Assembly (NCBI GenBank): GCA_030849945.1
Contig: JAVDKK010000001.1
Coordinates: 1,426,001-1,490,000 of the forward strand
DNA from: Schauerella fraxinea
GTDB lineage: Bacteria > Pseudomonadota > Gammaproteobacteria > Burkholderiales > Burkholderiaceae_B
Direction: 5' to 3'
Length of the DNA: 64,000 nt
The notes beneath the pieces are model-generated. The model searched no databases and was not told the origin of the DNA. It worked only from the letters and a program-made list of their open reading frames with translations. How positions within the stretch are numbered: position 1 is the stretch's first letter; every line of letters begins with the position of its first letter. Shown piece by piece: positions 34,300 to 42,893 of this stretch. The translations under genes were made by a program, and so were the position numbers.

Positions 34300-35730
34300 T
34301 TAGGCCTCCAATACCCAGGTGTCTTTGGTGCCGCCGCCTTGACTGCTGTTGACGACGAGCGATCCTTCCTTGAGCGCCACGCGGCACAGGCCACCGGGTA
34401 CGGTGCGGATTTCCTTGCCGCACAGCACGTAGGGCCGAAGATCGACGTGGCGCGGGGCCACACCCGATTCGACATACGTGGGCACGGTCGACAACGCCAG
34501 CGTGGGTTGGGCGATGTAGTTGGACGGATTGGCACGAACGCGCAACTTGAACGACTCGATCTGCGCTTGCGTGGACGAGGGGCCCACCAGCATGCCGTAG
34601 CCGCCCGCGCCGTGTACTTCCTTGACCACCAGATCGTGCATATTGGCCAGCACGTAAGACAGCTCGTCGGGCTTGCCGCATTGCCACGTGGGCACATTGG
34701 ACAAAATGGGTTCTTCGTCCAGATAGAACCGGATCATGTCCGGCACATAAAGGTAGGTGGATTTATCGTCTGCGATACCGGTGCCGATCGCATTGGCCAA
34801 GGCCACGCGGCCCGCGCGATAGACCGACAGCAGGCCGGGCACGCCCAGCGCCGAGTCGCCGCGGAACGATAGCGGATCCATGAAGTCGTCATCGACGCGG
34901 CGGTAGATCACGTCGACGCGCTTGGGACCGCGCGTCGTGCGCATGAACACGGTGTTGCGCTCGACGAACAGATCCTGGCCCTCGACCAGTTCCACGCCCA
35001 TTTGCTGCGCGAGAAACGCATGTTCGAAGTACGCCGAGTTGTACATGCCCGGCGTGAGTACGACGACTGTGGGGTCGTCGCTGCCGCGGGGGGCGACTTC
35101 GCGCAGGTTATCGAGCAACAGATCGGGATAGTGCGCCACGGGTTCGACCTTGGCGCGCGCAAACACTTCTGGCATGAGCCGCATCGACATCTTGCGGTTT
35201 TCCAGCATGTACGACACGCCCGATGGTACCCGCAAGTTGTCTTCGAGCACGTAGAACTCGCCGGCGCCAGCGCGCACGATGTCGATACCGGCCACGTGGC
35301 TATAGATGCCTTCGGCCACATCGACGTCCTGCATTTCGGGCCGATACTGCGAGTTCATGAACACCTGCTTGGGCGGAATCTTGCCCGCGCGCACGATGTT
35401 GTGGTCGTGGTAAATGTCGTGCAGGAACATATTGAGCGCCCGCACGCGCTGCTTCAGGCCGGCATCCAGGCGGAGCCATTCGTCGGCCGGCATGACGCGC
35501 GGAATCAGATCGAAAGGAATCAGGCGCTCGGTACCTGCCTGATCGCCCGCGACTGAGAAAGTGATGCCGACACGTCGAAAATTGAGGTCGGCATCCAGCC
35601 TGCGGGTGAGCATCGACTCGGCACTTTGATTGGCGAGCCATGCGTTGAACACTTCGTAATGCGAACGAACCTTACCCTCTTGGTCGAGCATTTCGTCGAA
35701 TGCGACGACCGGGCTGGACGCTTTGTCCAT
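34300..35730 (-). CDS. Circularly permuted type 2 ATP-grasp protein
   Basis: This 476-residue protein is of the COG2308 family, predicted to ligate carboxylates to amines using ATP. Recognisable blocks are IDIVRAGAGEFYVLEDNLRV, VVLTPGMYNSAYFEHAFLA, ANAIGTGIADDKSTYLYVPD and VVKEVHGAGGYGMLVGP. It is the first gene of the operon with alpha-E, transglutaminase and Anbu. A very strong AAGGAGG lies 8-14 bases before the ATG. The sigma-54 promoter upstream is listed separately. The substrate is unknown; a peptide tag or cross-link is a common guess for this family. Confidence 0.93.
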   Translation of the reverse strand: MDKASSPVVAFDEMLDQEGKVRSHYEVFNAWLANQSAESMLTRRLDADLNFRRVGITFSVAGDQAGTERLIPFDLIPRVMPADEWLRLDAGLKQRVRALNMFLHDIYHDHNIVRAGKIPPKQVFMNSQYRPEMQDVDVAEGIYSHVAGIDIVRAGAGEFYVLEDNLRVPSGVSYMLENRKMSMRLMPEVFARAKVEPVAHYPDLLLDNLREVAPRGSDDPTVVVLTPGMYNSAYFEHAFLAQQMGVELVEGQDLFVERNTVFMRTTRGPKRVDVIYRRVDDDFMDPLSFRGDSALGVPGLLSVYRAGRVALANAIGTGIADDKSTYLYVPDMIRFYLDEEPILSNVPTWQCGKPDELSYVLANMHDLVVKEVHGAGGYGMLVGPSSTQAQIESFKLRVRANPSNYIAQPTLALSTVPTYVESGVAPRHVDLRPYVLCGKEIRTVPGGLCRVALKEGSLVVNSSQGGGTKDTWVLEA

Positions 35731-35796
35731 AGACGGCCCCTCCTTGACATGTATTTCTTTTGAATCCCGCGATGCGAGCCGTTTCTACACATCACT

Positions 35797-35812
35797 AGCA
35801 ATGACCGTGCCA
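35797..35812 (-). promoter_or_regulatory. Sigma-54 promoter of the ATP-grasp/alpha-E/transglutaminase/Anbu operon
   Basis: On the minus strand TGGCAC (35807-35812), five bases, then TTGCT (35797-35801) matches the -24/-12 consensus exactly, including the invariant GG and GC. Transcription would start near 35786, leaving a leader of about 55 bases before the ATG at 35730. Confidence 0.85.
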
Positions 35813-35897
35813 GATTATCTTACGCGGGGCGCGCGCAAAATTTCCATAGCGGTTTACGCTTGGATCGCAAAAAAAATGCAGTGCCATTTGTAAGGTA

Positions 35898-35914
35898 TGC
35901 ACCGAGTTGGTGCG
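35898..35914. promoter_or_regulatory. NtrC-type enhancer dyad
   Basis: TGCACC-GAGTT-GGTGCG is a near-perfect dyad matching the NtrC site TGCACC-N5-GGTGCA at 11 of 12 positions. It lies about 120 bases upstream of the predicted sigma-54 start, a normal enhancer distance. The 242-base gap contains this site, the promoter and an A8 run (35869-35876) that could bend DNA between them. Confidence 0.75.
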
Positions 35915-35972
35915 CGGCTCGAATCAGTGGCTGCCGGCGGTGGCGATATGCGCCAAGTCGGGGCGGGCCTGG

Positions 35973-36653
35973 CTATCGCAACGTAAAGCGGGCCGGCGGC
36001 GCTGGAACACGCGGCTTGCCGTCGGCGGCTTCGCCTGGCGCGGCCGGTACCCAGCCGTCAGGCGTAAGGATGGCGTCCAGGCGTTGGTCGTGCGCCGCAG
36101 CTTGGTAGTCTGCGGGCAGGCGGCCCTCCGACCAGGCGATGCCGATCGTGATGGGCGTGCGCCCCGACGCGCGCAAGGCGGCCAGGGTGCGGTCGTAATA
36201 GCCGCCGCCGTAGCCCAGCCGATCGCCTTGGGCACTGAAGCCCAGCGTCGGCACCAGGATGACGTCGGGTTGGCACACAGCGCCGTCATGCGGCGCGGGG
36301 ATATCGAATAGCCCCGCCGTCATCGGGATATCCGGCGACCATTGCTTGAAGACCAATGGTTGCGCGGCAGCCTCGATCACTGGCAACGCCACGGTCACAT
36401 CGCCGTCGGCCCATTGCGTGAGCAACGCCCGCAGATCGGGTTCGTCAGCCATCGGCCAGAACGCCGCGACGCAGGCCGGTGCCGGGCGTGCGGCGTCGAT
36501 GGCCGCATCGCGCGCTGTACCGAGCCACGCGAACAACCGCGCGCGCATGAGCAGCGCGCCGCGATCGCGAACGGCTGGGGGCAGGGCGGCGCGCGTGGCG
36601 CGTAAACGCGCGCGTATAGCGACTGCGTTATCCTCGGGGGTTTGCGAATTCAT
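35973..36653 (-). CDS. 5-formyltetrahydrofolate cyclo-ligase
   Basis: This 226-residue enzyme converts 5-formyl-THF to 5,10-methenyl-THF using ATP in the cytosol. The family motif GYGGGYYDRTLAAL is near residue 160, preceded by VILVPTLGFSAQGDRLG. ATG at 36653 is chosen; the open frame runs on antisense through slt and is spurious. It is divergent from slt with only 18 bases between starts. In many proteobacteria 6S RNA sits beside this gene; I could not identify it here. Confidence 0.93.
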   Translation of the reverse strand: MNSQTPEDNAVAIRARLRATRAALPPAVRDRGALLMRARLFAWLGTARDAAIDAARPAPACVAAFWPMADEPDLRALLTQWADGDVTVALPVIEAAAQPLVFKQWSPDIPMTAGLFDIPAPHDGAVCQPDVILVPTLGFSAQGDRLGYGGGYYDRTLAALRASGRTPITIGIAWSEGRLPADYQAAAHDQRLDAILTPDGWVPAAPGEAADGKPRVPAPPARFTLR

Positions 36654-36671
36654 GCGGGTCGACGGTAAAAA

Positions 36672-38762
36672 ATGAAGCATAGGCTTAAAGCGGGACGGTA
36701 TCAGAAATCCCAGGCTGGGGTGGCGCGGCACGGCTGGCGCCGTTGGTCGCCACTGGTCGTCTTGTGTTTGGCCGCATGCGGGTCGGTCGATGCGCAACAG
36801 CAGCAAGCCAATGCCACGCGGGTGGCGGCTGCTGAAGGCGCCGCGCAGGGCATGCCCGAGGTGGCGGCCAGCATTGCGCCGATGCTCAGTTCGCCCACGT
36901 TGCCGGCCGTGATTGCCGCGCGTGAAGCACTGCAACGCAAGCAGTGGTCGGTGTTGGGATCGCTGTTGCCGCAGGCCGATGCCGATCTTCTGGGCATGTA
37001 TCCGCAATACTGGATGCTGCGCTATCAGCTTTGGAATGCGCCACAGGCGCAATGGCCGACGGGTTCGATGGAGCGCTTCATGGCGACCCATCGCGACGCT
37101 TATCTTGCCGATCGGTTGCGTACCGATTGGATTCTGGCAGCGGCGCGTGCGCGTGACTTCGACACCGTCAGGCGCTTGGGGGAGGTCAAGTCCACCAGCG
37201 ATCAAGTGGCGTGTGCTCAGCTTCAGGCGAGTCACATGGGCGGGCGCAAGGTCACGGCAAATCAAGCGTTCACGGCCTTCACGCCGGGATCGGCCTGCTG
37301 GGCGTTGCTCGATCAACTGGTGGTCGACCGCGCGGTGCAATGGAACGACGTGCAGCCGCAAATGCGCGATGCTGTCGAGCAAGACAAGATCGCGGATGCG
37401 CGCCGATTGGCGGCCTATATGTTCTCGGCCGATGACATGCGCACGTTCGATTCGGTGATGCGCGATCCGATGCGCTGGCTGTCGCACCTGCCCAATCCGT
37501 CGGCCGGACGCGATAACCAGGAGTTTGTGACGCTGGCCTTGGGCCGTCTGTCGCGCAAGGAAAAGGAAGCGGGCGCCGCGTATGCCGAACGTGAATGGGC
37601 GACCCGTACTCCGAAGGCCGACATGGCTTGGGTGCGCAGTCAGTTTGCGCTGATCGCCGCGCTCAATCTCGACGATCGTGCGGACGGCTATTACCGTCAG
37701 GCCGGACATATCCGTATGTCCGAATACAGCCAGGCATGGAAGATCCGTTCGGCGTTGCGCCAACCCACCATCGATTGGAAATGGGTGATCGAGTCGATCG
37801 AGTACATGCCCAAGTCGCAGCAGGATGAGCCCGTGTGGGTGTACTGGCGCGGCCGGGGGTTTGCCGCGCTCAATCAGCGCAGCCGCGCCGAGCGCGAATA
37901 TGCGCGCATTGCCGATGAGTACAATTTTTACGGTCAATTGGCTGCGGAAGAATTGGGTCGCACCATCGTCGTGCCGCCTCGTCCCAGCCCGCTCACCCCG
38001 CGCGAAGTATTGCGCGTGAGCGGCGATCCCGGCATCCAGCGCGCGGTGGCGTTGTTTCGCCTGGGCTGGCGCGCCGAAGCGGTGCCCGAGTGGAACTTCG
38101 CGATTCGCGACATGAACGATCGGGAATTGCTGGCGGCCGCCGAAGTGGCGCGCGCCGAGCATATCTACGATCGCGTGGTCAACACGTCCGATCGCACCGC
38201 ACGCGAAGTGGATTTCACCCAGCGCTATATTGCGCCGTTTGAAGGGCGTGTGTCCGCACAGGCGCGTGAGATCTCGCTCGACCCCGCATGGGTGTATGGC
38301 TTGATTCGCCAGGAGTCGCGATTCATCAGCAACGCGCGCTCGCAAGTGGGCGCGTCCGGCTTGATGCAGTTGATGCCCGGCACCGCCAAGTTCGTGGCGC
38401 GCAAGATCGGCATGAACGATTTCACACCGGATAGCGTCAACGATTTCGACGTCAATACGCGTCTGGGCACCAACTATCTGAATATGGTGCTGCAGGATTT
38501 GAGCGGTTCGCAAGTGTTGGCCAGCGCTGGCTACAACGCCGGTCCGCGCCGGCCGCATGCGTGGCGCGGCACGTTGAGCCATCCCGTGGAAGGCGCGATC
38601 TTTGCCGAGACGATTCCGTTTACCGAGACGCGCATCTACGTCAAAAACGTGATGTCCAACGCCACCTACTATGCGGCGCTCTTCAGCGGTCAGCCGCAGT
38701 CGTTGAAAGCGCGGTTGGGCCGCATCGTGCCGCAAGGCAACGAATCGACCGATCTGCAATGA
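36672..38762 (+). CDS. Soluble-type lytic murein transglycosylase, probable lipoprotein
   Basis: This 696-residue peptidoglycan lytic transglycosylase has an N-terminal segment ending in VLCLAAC, a lipobox suggesting anchoring to the outer membrane. A long helical superhelix follows, then an SLT catalytic domain at about 535-680 with the catalytic Glu in GLIRQESRF and GASGLMQLMPGTA and AGYNAGP downstream. It cleaves glycan strands to 1,6-anhydro-muropeptides. The stop overlaps the cca start by four bases. Confidence 0.93.
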   Translation: MKHRLKAGRYQKSQAGVARHGWRRWSPLVVLCLAACGSVDAQQQQANATRVAAAEGAAQGMPEVAASIAPMLSSPTLPAVIAAREALQRKQWSVLGSLLPQADADLLGMYPQYWMLRYQLWNAPQAQWPTGSMERFMATHRDAYLADRLRTDWILAAARARDFDTVRRLGEVKSTSDQVACAQLQASHMGGRKVTANQAFTAFTPGSACWALLDQLVVDRAVQWNDVQPQMRDAVEQDKIADARRLAAYMFSADDMRTFDSVMRDPMRWLSHLPNPSAGRDNQEFVTLALGRLSRKEKEAGAAYAEREWATRTPKADMAWVRSQFALIAALNLDDRADGYYRQAGHIRMSEYSQAWKIRSALRQPTIDWKWVIESIEYMPKSQQDEPVWVYWRGRGFAALNQRSRAEREYARIADEYNFYGQLAAEELGRTIVVPPRPSPLTPREVLRVSGDPGIQRAVALFRLGWRAEAVPEWNFAIRDMNDRELLAAAEVARAEHIYDRVVNTSDRTAREVDFTQRYIAPFEGRVSAQAREISLDPAWVYGLIRQESRFISNARSQVGASGLMQLMPGTAKFVARKIGMNDFTPDSVNDFDVNTRLGTNYLNMVLQDLSGSQVLASAGYNAGPRRPHAWRGTLSHPVEGAIFAETIPFTETRIYVKNVMSNATYYAALFSGQPQSLKARLGRIVPQGNESTDLQ

Positions 38763-39850
38763 CGGACAGCGCCACGGCGGGGTTGCAGGCTTACGTGGTG
38801 GGCGGCGCCGTGCGCGACGCCTTGCTTGGCCTGCCCGCCGGCGATCGCGATTGGGTGGTCGTGGGGAGCACGCCCCAAGCCATGACGCAAAGGGGCTTCA
38901 CGCCGGTGGGCGGGGACTTCCCCGTCTTTCTGCATCCTGTGACGAAAGAGGAATACGCCCTGGCGCGCACCGAGCGCAAAACCGCCTTGGGGTATCAAGG
39001 CTTCACCTTCTATACCGGTGAGGATGTCACGCTCGCCGAAGATCTCAAGCGCCGCGATCTTACGGTCAATGCCATTGCACAGGCGGCCGACGGCACGCTG
39101 ATCGATCCGCTGGGCGGCGCGGCGGATGTGGCGGCACGCGTGTTTCGCCATGTGGGCCGTGCATTTTCAGAAGACCCGGTTCGCATCCTTCGGCTGGCCC
39201 GCTTTGCCGCGCGTTTTGGCGACTTCACGGTTGCGCCCGAAACGATGGCGCTTTGCAGCGAAATGGTGCAGGCAGGCGAAGCCGACGCCTTGGTGGCCGA
39301 GCGCGTGTGGAAAGAAGTTGCACGCGGCTTGATGGCCACTGCACCATCGCGCATGTTCGATATCCTGGCGCAGTGCGGGGCGCTCGAACGCATCATGCCG
39401 CAGTTGAATGCAACGCCGCGCGCGTTGGCGGCCATCGATGCGGCCGCACGGTCCGACATGACCTTGCCGCAACGTTATGCGCTGTTGTGTGTCGAATCGC
39501 CCGAGCGCGATGCGCTCAGCCAGCGCATGCGCGTGCCGCAGCTTTGCGCGGACTACGCGCGGCTGTTGCCGATCATGCTGGACGGTCTTGCTCGACGTGA
39601 CGATCTTGATGCGCGCTTGGCATTGATCGAACGCGCCGATGCGTTGCGCAAGCCAGAGCGATTCGAGGCGCTGCTCGCAGCGGCTGCTTTGTGGGACGAG
39701 CACGTGGAGGTGTCGGCCTGGTCGGCCGATGCGGCGTGCGTGCGTGGTGTGGATGCCGGTGCCGTGGCGCGTGGTCAGGCGGCCAATCCCGCAGGCATCA
39801 AGGAGGCCGTGCGCGAAGCGCGGCTGGCGGCGCTGAAAGGCGCGGTTTAA
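38759..39850 (+). CDS. cca: CCA-adding tRNA nucleotidyltransferase
   Basis: This 363-residue class II nucleotidyltransferase adds or repairs the tRNA 3' CCA end. Motifs are VGGAVRDALLG, the metal-binding Asp pair in GDRDWVVVGS, RRDLTVNAIA and DPVRILRLARFAARF. It is shorter than E. coli Cca (412 residues), and I see no HD phosphohydrolase motif, so it is probably the non-HD form. ATG at 38759 overlaps the slt stop (ATGA); an upstream extension is shadow. Confidence 0.93.
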   Translation: MTDSATAGLQAYVVGGAVRDALLGLPAGDRDWVVVGSTPQAMTQRGFTPVGGDFPVFLHPVTKEEYALARTERKTALGYQGFTFYTGEDVTLAEDLKRRDLTVNAIAQAADGTLIDPLGGAADVAARVFRHVGRAFSEDPVRILRLARFAARFGDFTVAPETMALCSEMVQAGEADALVAERVWKEVARGLMATAPSRMFDILAQCGALERIMPQLNATPRALAAIDAAARSDMTLPQRYALLCVESPERDALSQRMRVPQLCADYARLLPIMLDGLARRDDLDARLALIERADALRKPERFEALLAAAALWDEHVEVSAWSADAACVRGVDAGAVARGQAANPAGIKEAVREARLAALKGAV

Positions 39851-39866
39851 AGGGCAGGCCGACGCC

Positions 39867-41045
39867 TCAAAGCGTGTGGCGGCGGTCGCGCGTTCCGAAG
39901 GCTGTGAGCGGCGTATCGATGCCGCGCCCGATGGCCAGCACTTTGAAGAGCTCACCCATCTCGGCTTCGGACACCAGCTTCTGTACCGGGCCCATCACGC
40001 GCGCGTAAGTGGCGACGTCGGTGGGGTCGTACGCTTGCAGCACTGCAGGCAGGCCGGCATTCATCAGAAAGCGGCTTTGGCTGGTATAGCCGATCACATC
40101 CAGATCGTGATCGATGGCGGCCTGCGCCATTGCGGTGAAGTCCACGTGCGCGGTAATGTCTTGCACACCCGGATGCAGCAGCACATCGGCGTGCGCATGA
40201 TGACGCAAGTGCGCCATCAGCGTGCCGCCGGCGCGTTGGGGGTGGTAGTACTCGCTTTGCGGAAAGCCATAATCGATCAGCAGTGCCGCGCCGCGGGTGA
40301 GCCACCGGCCCATGGCCGCAATCCATTGCTCGCCGAGCATATTGATTTCCGACACGTAGCCGGGCATGGCCGGCAGGCGTCCGGCCAAGTGCGCTTGCAG
40401 GGCGGCTGAAGCAGGGCGGGCAGACCATACGAAGCGGTCGTTCTGATCCACGGCCACGCCGTGTTCTTCCAGTGCGCCGTTGGCATCGAATCCGAACACC
40501 GTGACCGGCATGGCATCGAGCACTTCGTTGGCGACAACGCAACCCACGAACGTATCCGGCAGGCGATCCAGCCATTGCACCCGATTGTCGAAGCGCGCCA
40601 GACGCGCTTGTTGAACCGCTTTCAGATCGGCCGAAACTTCGATGATGCGGTATTCGGCCGCCACACCCATGGCATCAAGCGCATCCAGCATGTCGGCCGC
40701 CAGTGCGCCGGTGCCGGCGCCAAACTCTAGCACGGTACGGCCCGCGCAAGCGTGCAATACCTCAGCGACGCATCGCGCCCAGGTCTGGGCAAAGACGGGT
40801 GTGAGTTGTGGCGCAGTAACGAAATCGCCCGCGAGGGACGCGGGCGAATCGGTGTCGGCCAATTTGATATTCCCTGCCGCGTAGTACCCCAGGCCTGGGG
40901 CATACAAGGCATCGGCCATCCACTGCTCGAAAGAGATCCAGCCGCCTTGCGCGGCAATGTTGCCGCGTAAAGCATCTGCCGTGCGCGCGCTGTGCGCGCG
41001 TACGGCAGGATCAAGCTCGGGAAGTGTATTGGCCTGCTTTCTCAA
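39867..41045 (-). CDS. Class I SAM-dependent methyltransferase, MidA/NDUFAF7 family
   Basis: This 392-residue protein has the DUF185/NDUFAF7 layout: SFEQWMADALYAPGLGYYA at the N-terminus, AdoMet loop LEFGAGTGALAADML, then VVANEVLDAMPV. Mitochondrial homologues methylate an arginine of complex I; the bacterial role is not established. The start appears to be TTG at 41045, since no suitable ATG or GTG precedes the conserved block. It begins 8 bases after the rhlE stop, so expression is probably coupled to rhlE. Confidence 0.88.
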   Translation of the reverse strand: MRKQANTLPELDPAVRAHSARTADALRGNIAAQGGWISFEQWMADALYAPGLGYYAAGNIKLADTDSPASLAGDFVTAPQLTPVFAQTWARCVAEVLHACAGRTVLEFGAGTGALAADMLDALDAMGVAAEYRIIEVSADLKAVQQARLARFDNRVQWLDRLPDTFVGCVVANEVLDAMPVTVFGFDANGALEEHGVAVDQNDRFVWSARPASAALQAHLAGRLPAMPGYVSEINMLGEQWIAAMGRWLTRGAALLIDYGFPQSEYYHPQRAGGTLMAHLRHHAHADVLLHPGVQDITAHVDFTAMAQAAIDHDLDVIGYTSQSRFLMNAGLPAVLQAYDPTDVATYARVMGPVQKLVSEAEMGELFKVLAIGRGIDTPLTAFGTRDRRHTL

Positions 41046-41053
41046 TCGCGACG

Positions 41054-42616
41054 TTAGGCGAGAGCCGGCTTGCCGAAGCGCTTGGCGGGAGCGCCGTCAC
41101 GCTTGCCGAATGCGGGCTTCGGACCACGGGGGGCGCCGGCCGGTGCTGCACCGTGGGGACGGGCAGGACGGTCGCTGTCGCCGCGGAAACCAAAGCTCGG
41201 ACGCGGTGCATCGGCACGGAAGCCTTCGCTGCGCTCGGCGCGGAAACCTTCGCTACGTTCCGGACGCGAACCGCCTTCGGGACGATCGCCACGGTAACCG
41301 CCGCCAGCGCCTTCAGGGCGAGCGTTGAACGACGGACGCGCCGCCGGCTTGCCACGGCCTTCGTAGCCGCCGCCGTTACCGCCGAATGCCGGACGACCGC
41401 CGCCGAAACCGCCACGGCTCGGGCCGCTGCGCTTGTTGAAGGGCTTGCCGCCCGGACGATCGCTCGACGGACGGGCTGAGCGCTTCGGCTCAAGACCCGG
41501 AATCGTTTGGGAGTCGATCGTTTGGCCGGTAAAGCTTTCGATGCGGCGAATCTTGTGACGTTCCGAGTGCGTGGCCAGCGTGAACGCCAGACCGCTGCGA
41601 CCGGCGCGGCCGGTACGGCCGATACGGTGCACGTAATCTTCGGCTTGCATCGGCAGGTCGAAGTTCACGGCGTGGCTGATGCCTTGCACGTCGATACCGC
41701 GAGCGGCGACGTCGGTGGCGACCAGAATCTTCAATGCACCGCGTTGGAGCATCGTCAACGTACGGGTACGTTGGCGCTGGTTCATGTCACCGTGCAAAGC
41801 GGCAGCCGAGAAGCCTTGTTCCGACAGGCGATCCGCCAGATCGTCAGCGCCGCGCTTGGTCGACGTGAAAACGATGGCTTGATCGAGTGCGGCATCGCGC
41901 AGCACGTGGTCGAGCAACTGCAGCTTGTGGCTGAGGTCGTCCGCGTAGTACAGGCTTTGCGTGATGTTGCTGTGCTTCTCTTTCTGGCCGGCCAGTTCGA
42001 GACGCTCAGGATTGTTCATCAGCGTAGCGCCCAGCTTGGCGATGTTGCCATCGAGCGTGGCCGAGAACAGCAGCGTTTGACGTTCTTTCGGCAAACGGCC
42101 GACGATCGTTTCGATGTCTTCGATGAAGCCCATGTCGAGCATGCGGTCGGCTTCGTCGAGCACCAACGTATGCACGGTCGACAGCTTGACGCGGCCGGCT
42201 TGCAGGTGATCGAGCAGACGGCCCGGGGTAGCGACCAGCACGTCGATGCGACGCGACAGGGCTTTCAATTGGGCGCCGTAAGGCATGCCGCCAACGATGG
42301 TGGCGGTGCGCAGATCGGACAGGTTCTTGCCGTAGGCGATCGTGGCGTCGGTGACCTGCATCGCGAGTTCGCGCGTCGGGGTCAACACCAGCACTTGGAC
42401 GCCAACGCCACGGTCGGCGTTCTCGGCAATACGGTTCAGGGCGGGCAACATGAAGGCTGCGGTCTTGCCGCTACCGGTTTGCGCCGAAACCATCAAATCG
42501 CTGCCGGCGAGCGCTTTCGGGATCGCGGCAACTTGAACGGAAGTGGGGGTCGTGAAGCCAGCATCAGCCAGCGCGGACAACAGTTTGGGCGACAAGCCCA
42601 GGTCTTGAAAAGACAT
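41054..42616 (-). CDS. rhlE: DEAD-box RNA helicase RhlE-type
   Basis: This 520-residue ATP-dependent RNA helicase has a Q motif (FTTPTSVQVAAIP) and Walker A in SAQTGSGKT, then PTRELA, VATPGR, DEAD in VLDEADRMLD, SAT, and HRIGRTGRAGR. The last 140 residues are Arg/Gly/Pro-rich with RGG-like repeats, typical of RNA-binding tails of RhlE proteins. ATG at 42616 has AAGGAA 6 bases upstream; a 10-codon extension is less likely. A 272-base leader region separates it from ung. Confidence 0.93.
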   Translation of the reverse strand: MSFQDLGLSPKLLSALADAGFTTPTSVQVAAIPKALAGSDLMVSAQTGSGKTAAFMLPALNRIAENADRGVGVQVLVLTPTRELAMQVTDATIAYGKNLSDLRTATIVGGMPYGAQLKALSRRIDVLVATPGRLLDHLQAGRVKLSTVHTLVLDEADRMLDMGFIEDIETIVGRLPKERQTLLFSATLDGNIAKLGATLMNNPERLELAGQKEKHSNITQSLYYADDLSHKLQLLDHVLRDAALDQAIVFTSTKRGADDLADRLSEQGFSAAALHGDMNQRQRTRTLTMLQRGALKILVATDVAARGIDVQGISHAVNFDLPMQAEDYVHRIGRTGRAGRSGLAFTLATHSERHKIRRIESFTGQTIDSQTIPGLEPKRSARPSSDRPGGKPFNKRSGPSRGGFGGGRPAFGGNGGGYEGRGKPAARPSFNARPEGAGGGYRGDRPEGGSRPERSEGFRAERSEGFRADAPRPSFGFRGDSDRPARPHGAAPAGAPRGPKPAFGKRDGAPAKRFGKPALA

Positions 42617-42893
42617 GACTTTCCTTCGGCCGCGAAAAGCGACCATGCCGCCGCAAGGCTTCTAGCCGAGACGGGCGACGGTTGACGGAGCATCGTGCCG
42701 ACCGAATCAACCGTGCGCGTCATGCATTCCACAAGGGGAGTGCGGTGCGAAAGGAAAGGAGGTCAGGAATCGATGACGCTCGGCATCTGAACGGGCATGT
42801 GTTGGTCACATGAAATAGCCCGAAAACTGCGTGTTGGTCTCTGCTTACAGAGGCCTATGCCGAGTCGTTGGTTTGTGCAGTGCGAGAATCATA
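42617..42893 (-). promoter_or_regulatory. Leader region of rhlE with candidate -10 element
   Basis: This 272-base gap has no gene. On the minus strand a TATGAT hexamer (42888-42893) overlaps the ung stop codon and could be a -10 element, giving an untranslated leader of about 260 bases. No good -35 is seen. Long leaders are common for cold-induced helicases, but I could not define a conserved structure. Confidence 0.3.

Noticed and set aside
34298..34687. A 130-codon N-terminal extension of the alpha-E gene
   Set aside because: It overlaps the ATP-grasp coding region out of frame and is Arg-rich nonsense. The family N-terminus MLSRTADNLFWM begins at 34297.
35731..35972. Possible 6S RNA near the formyl-THF cyclo-ligase gene
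   Set aside because: 6S RNA often neighbours this gene, but this gap contains the sigma-54 promoter and NtrC dyad and shows no long self-complementary rod. The upstream gap to slt is only 18 bases.
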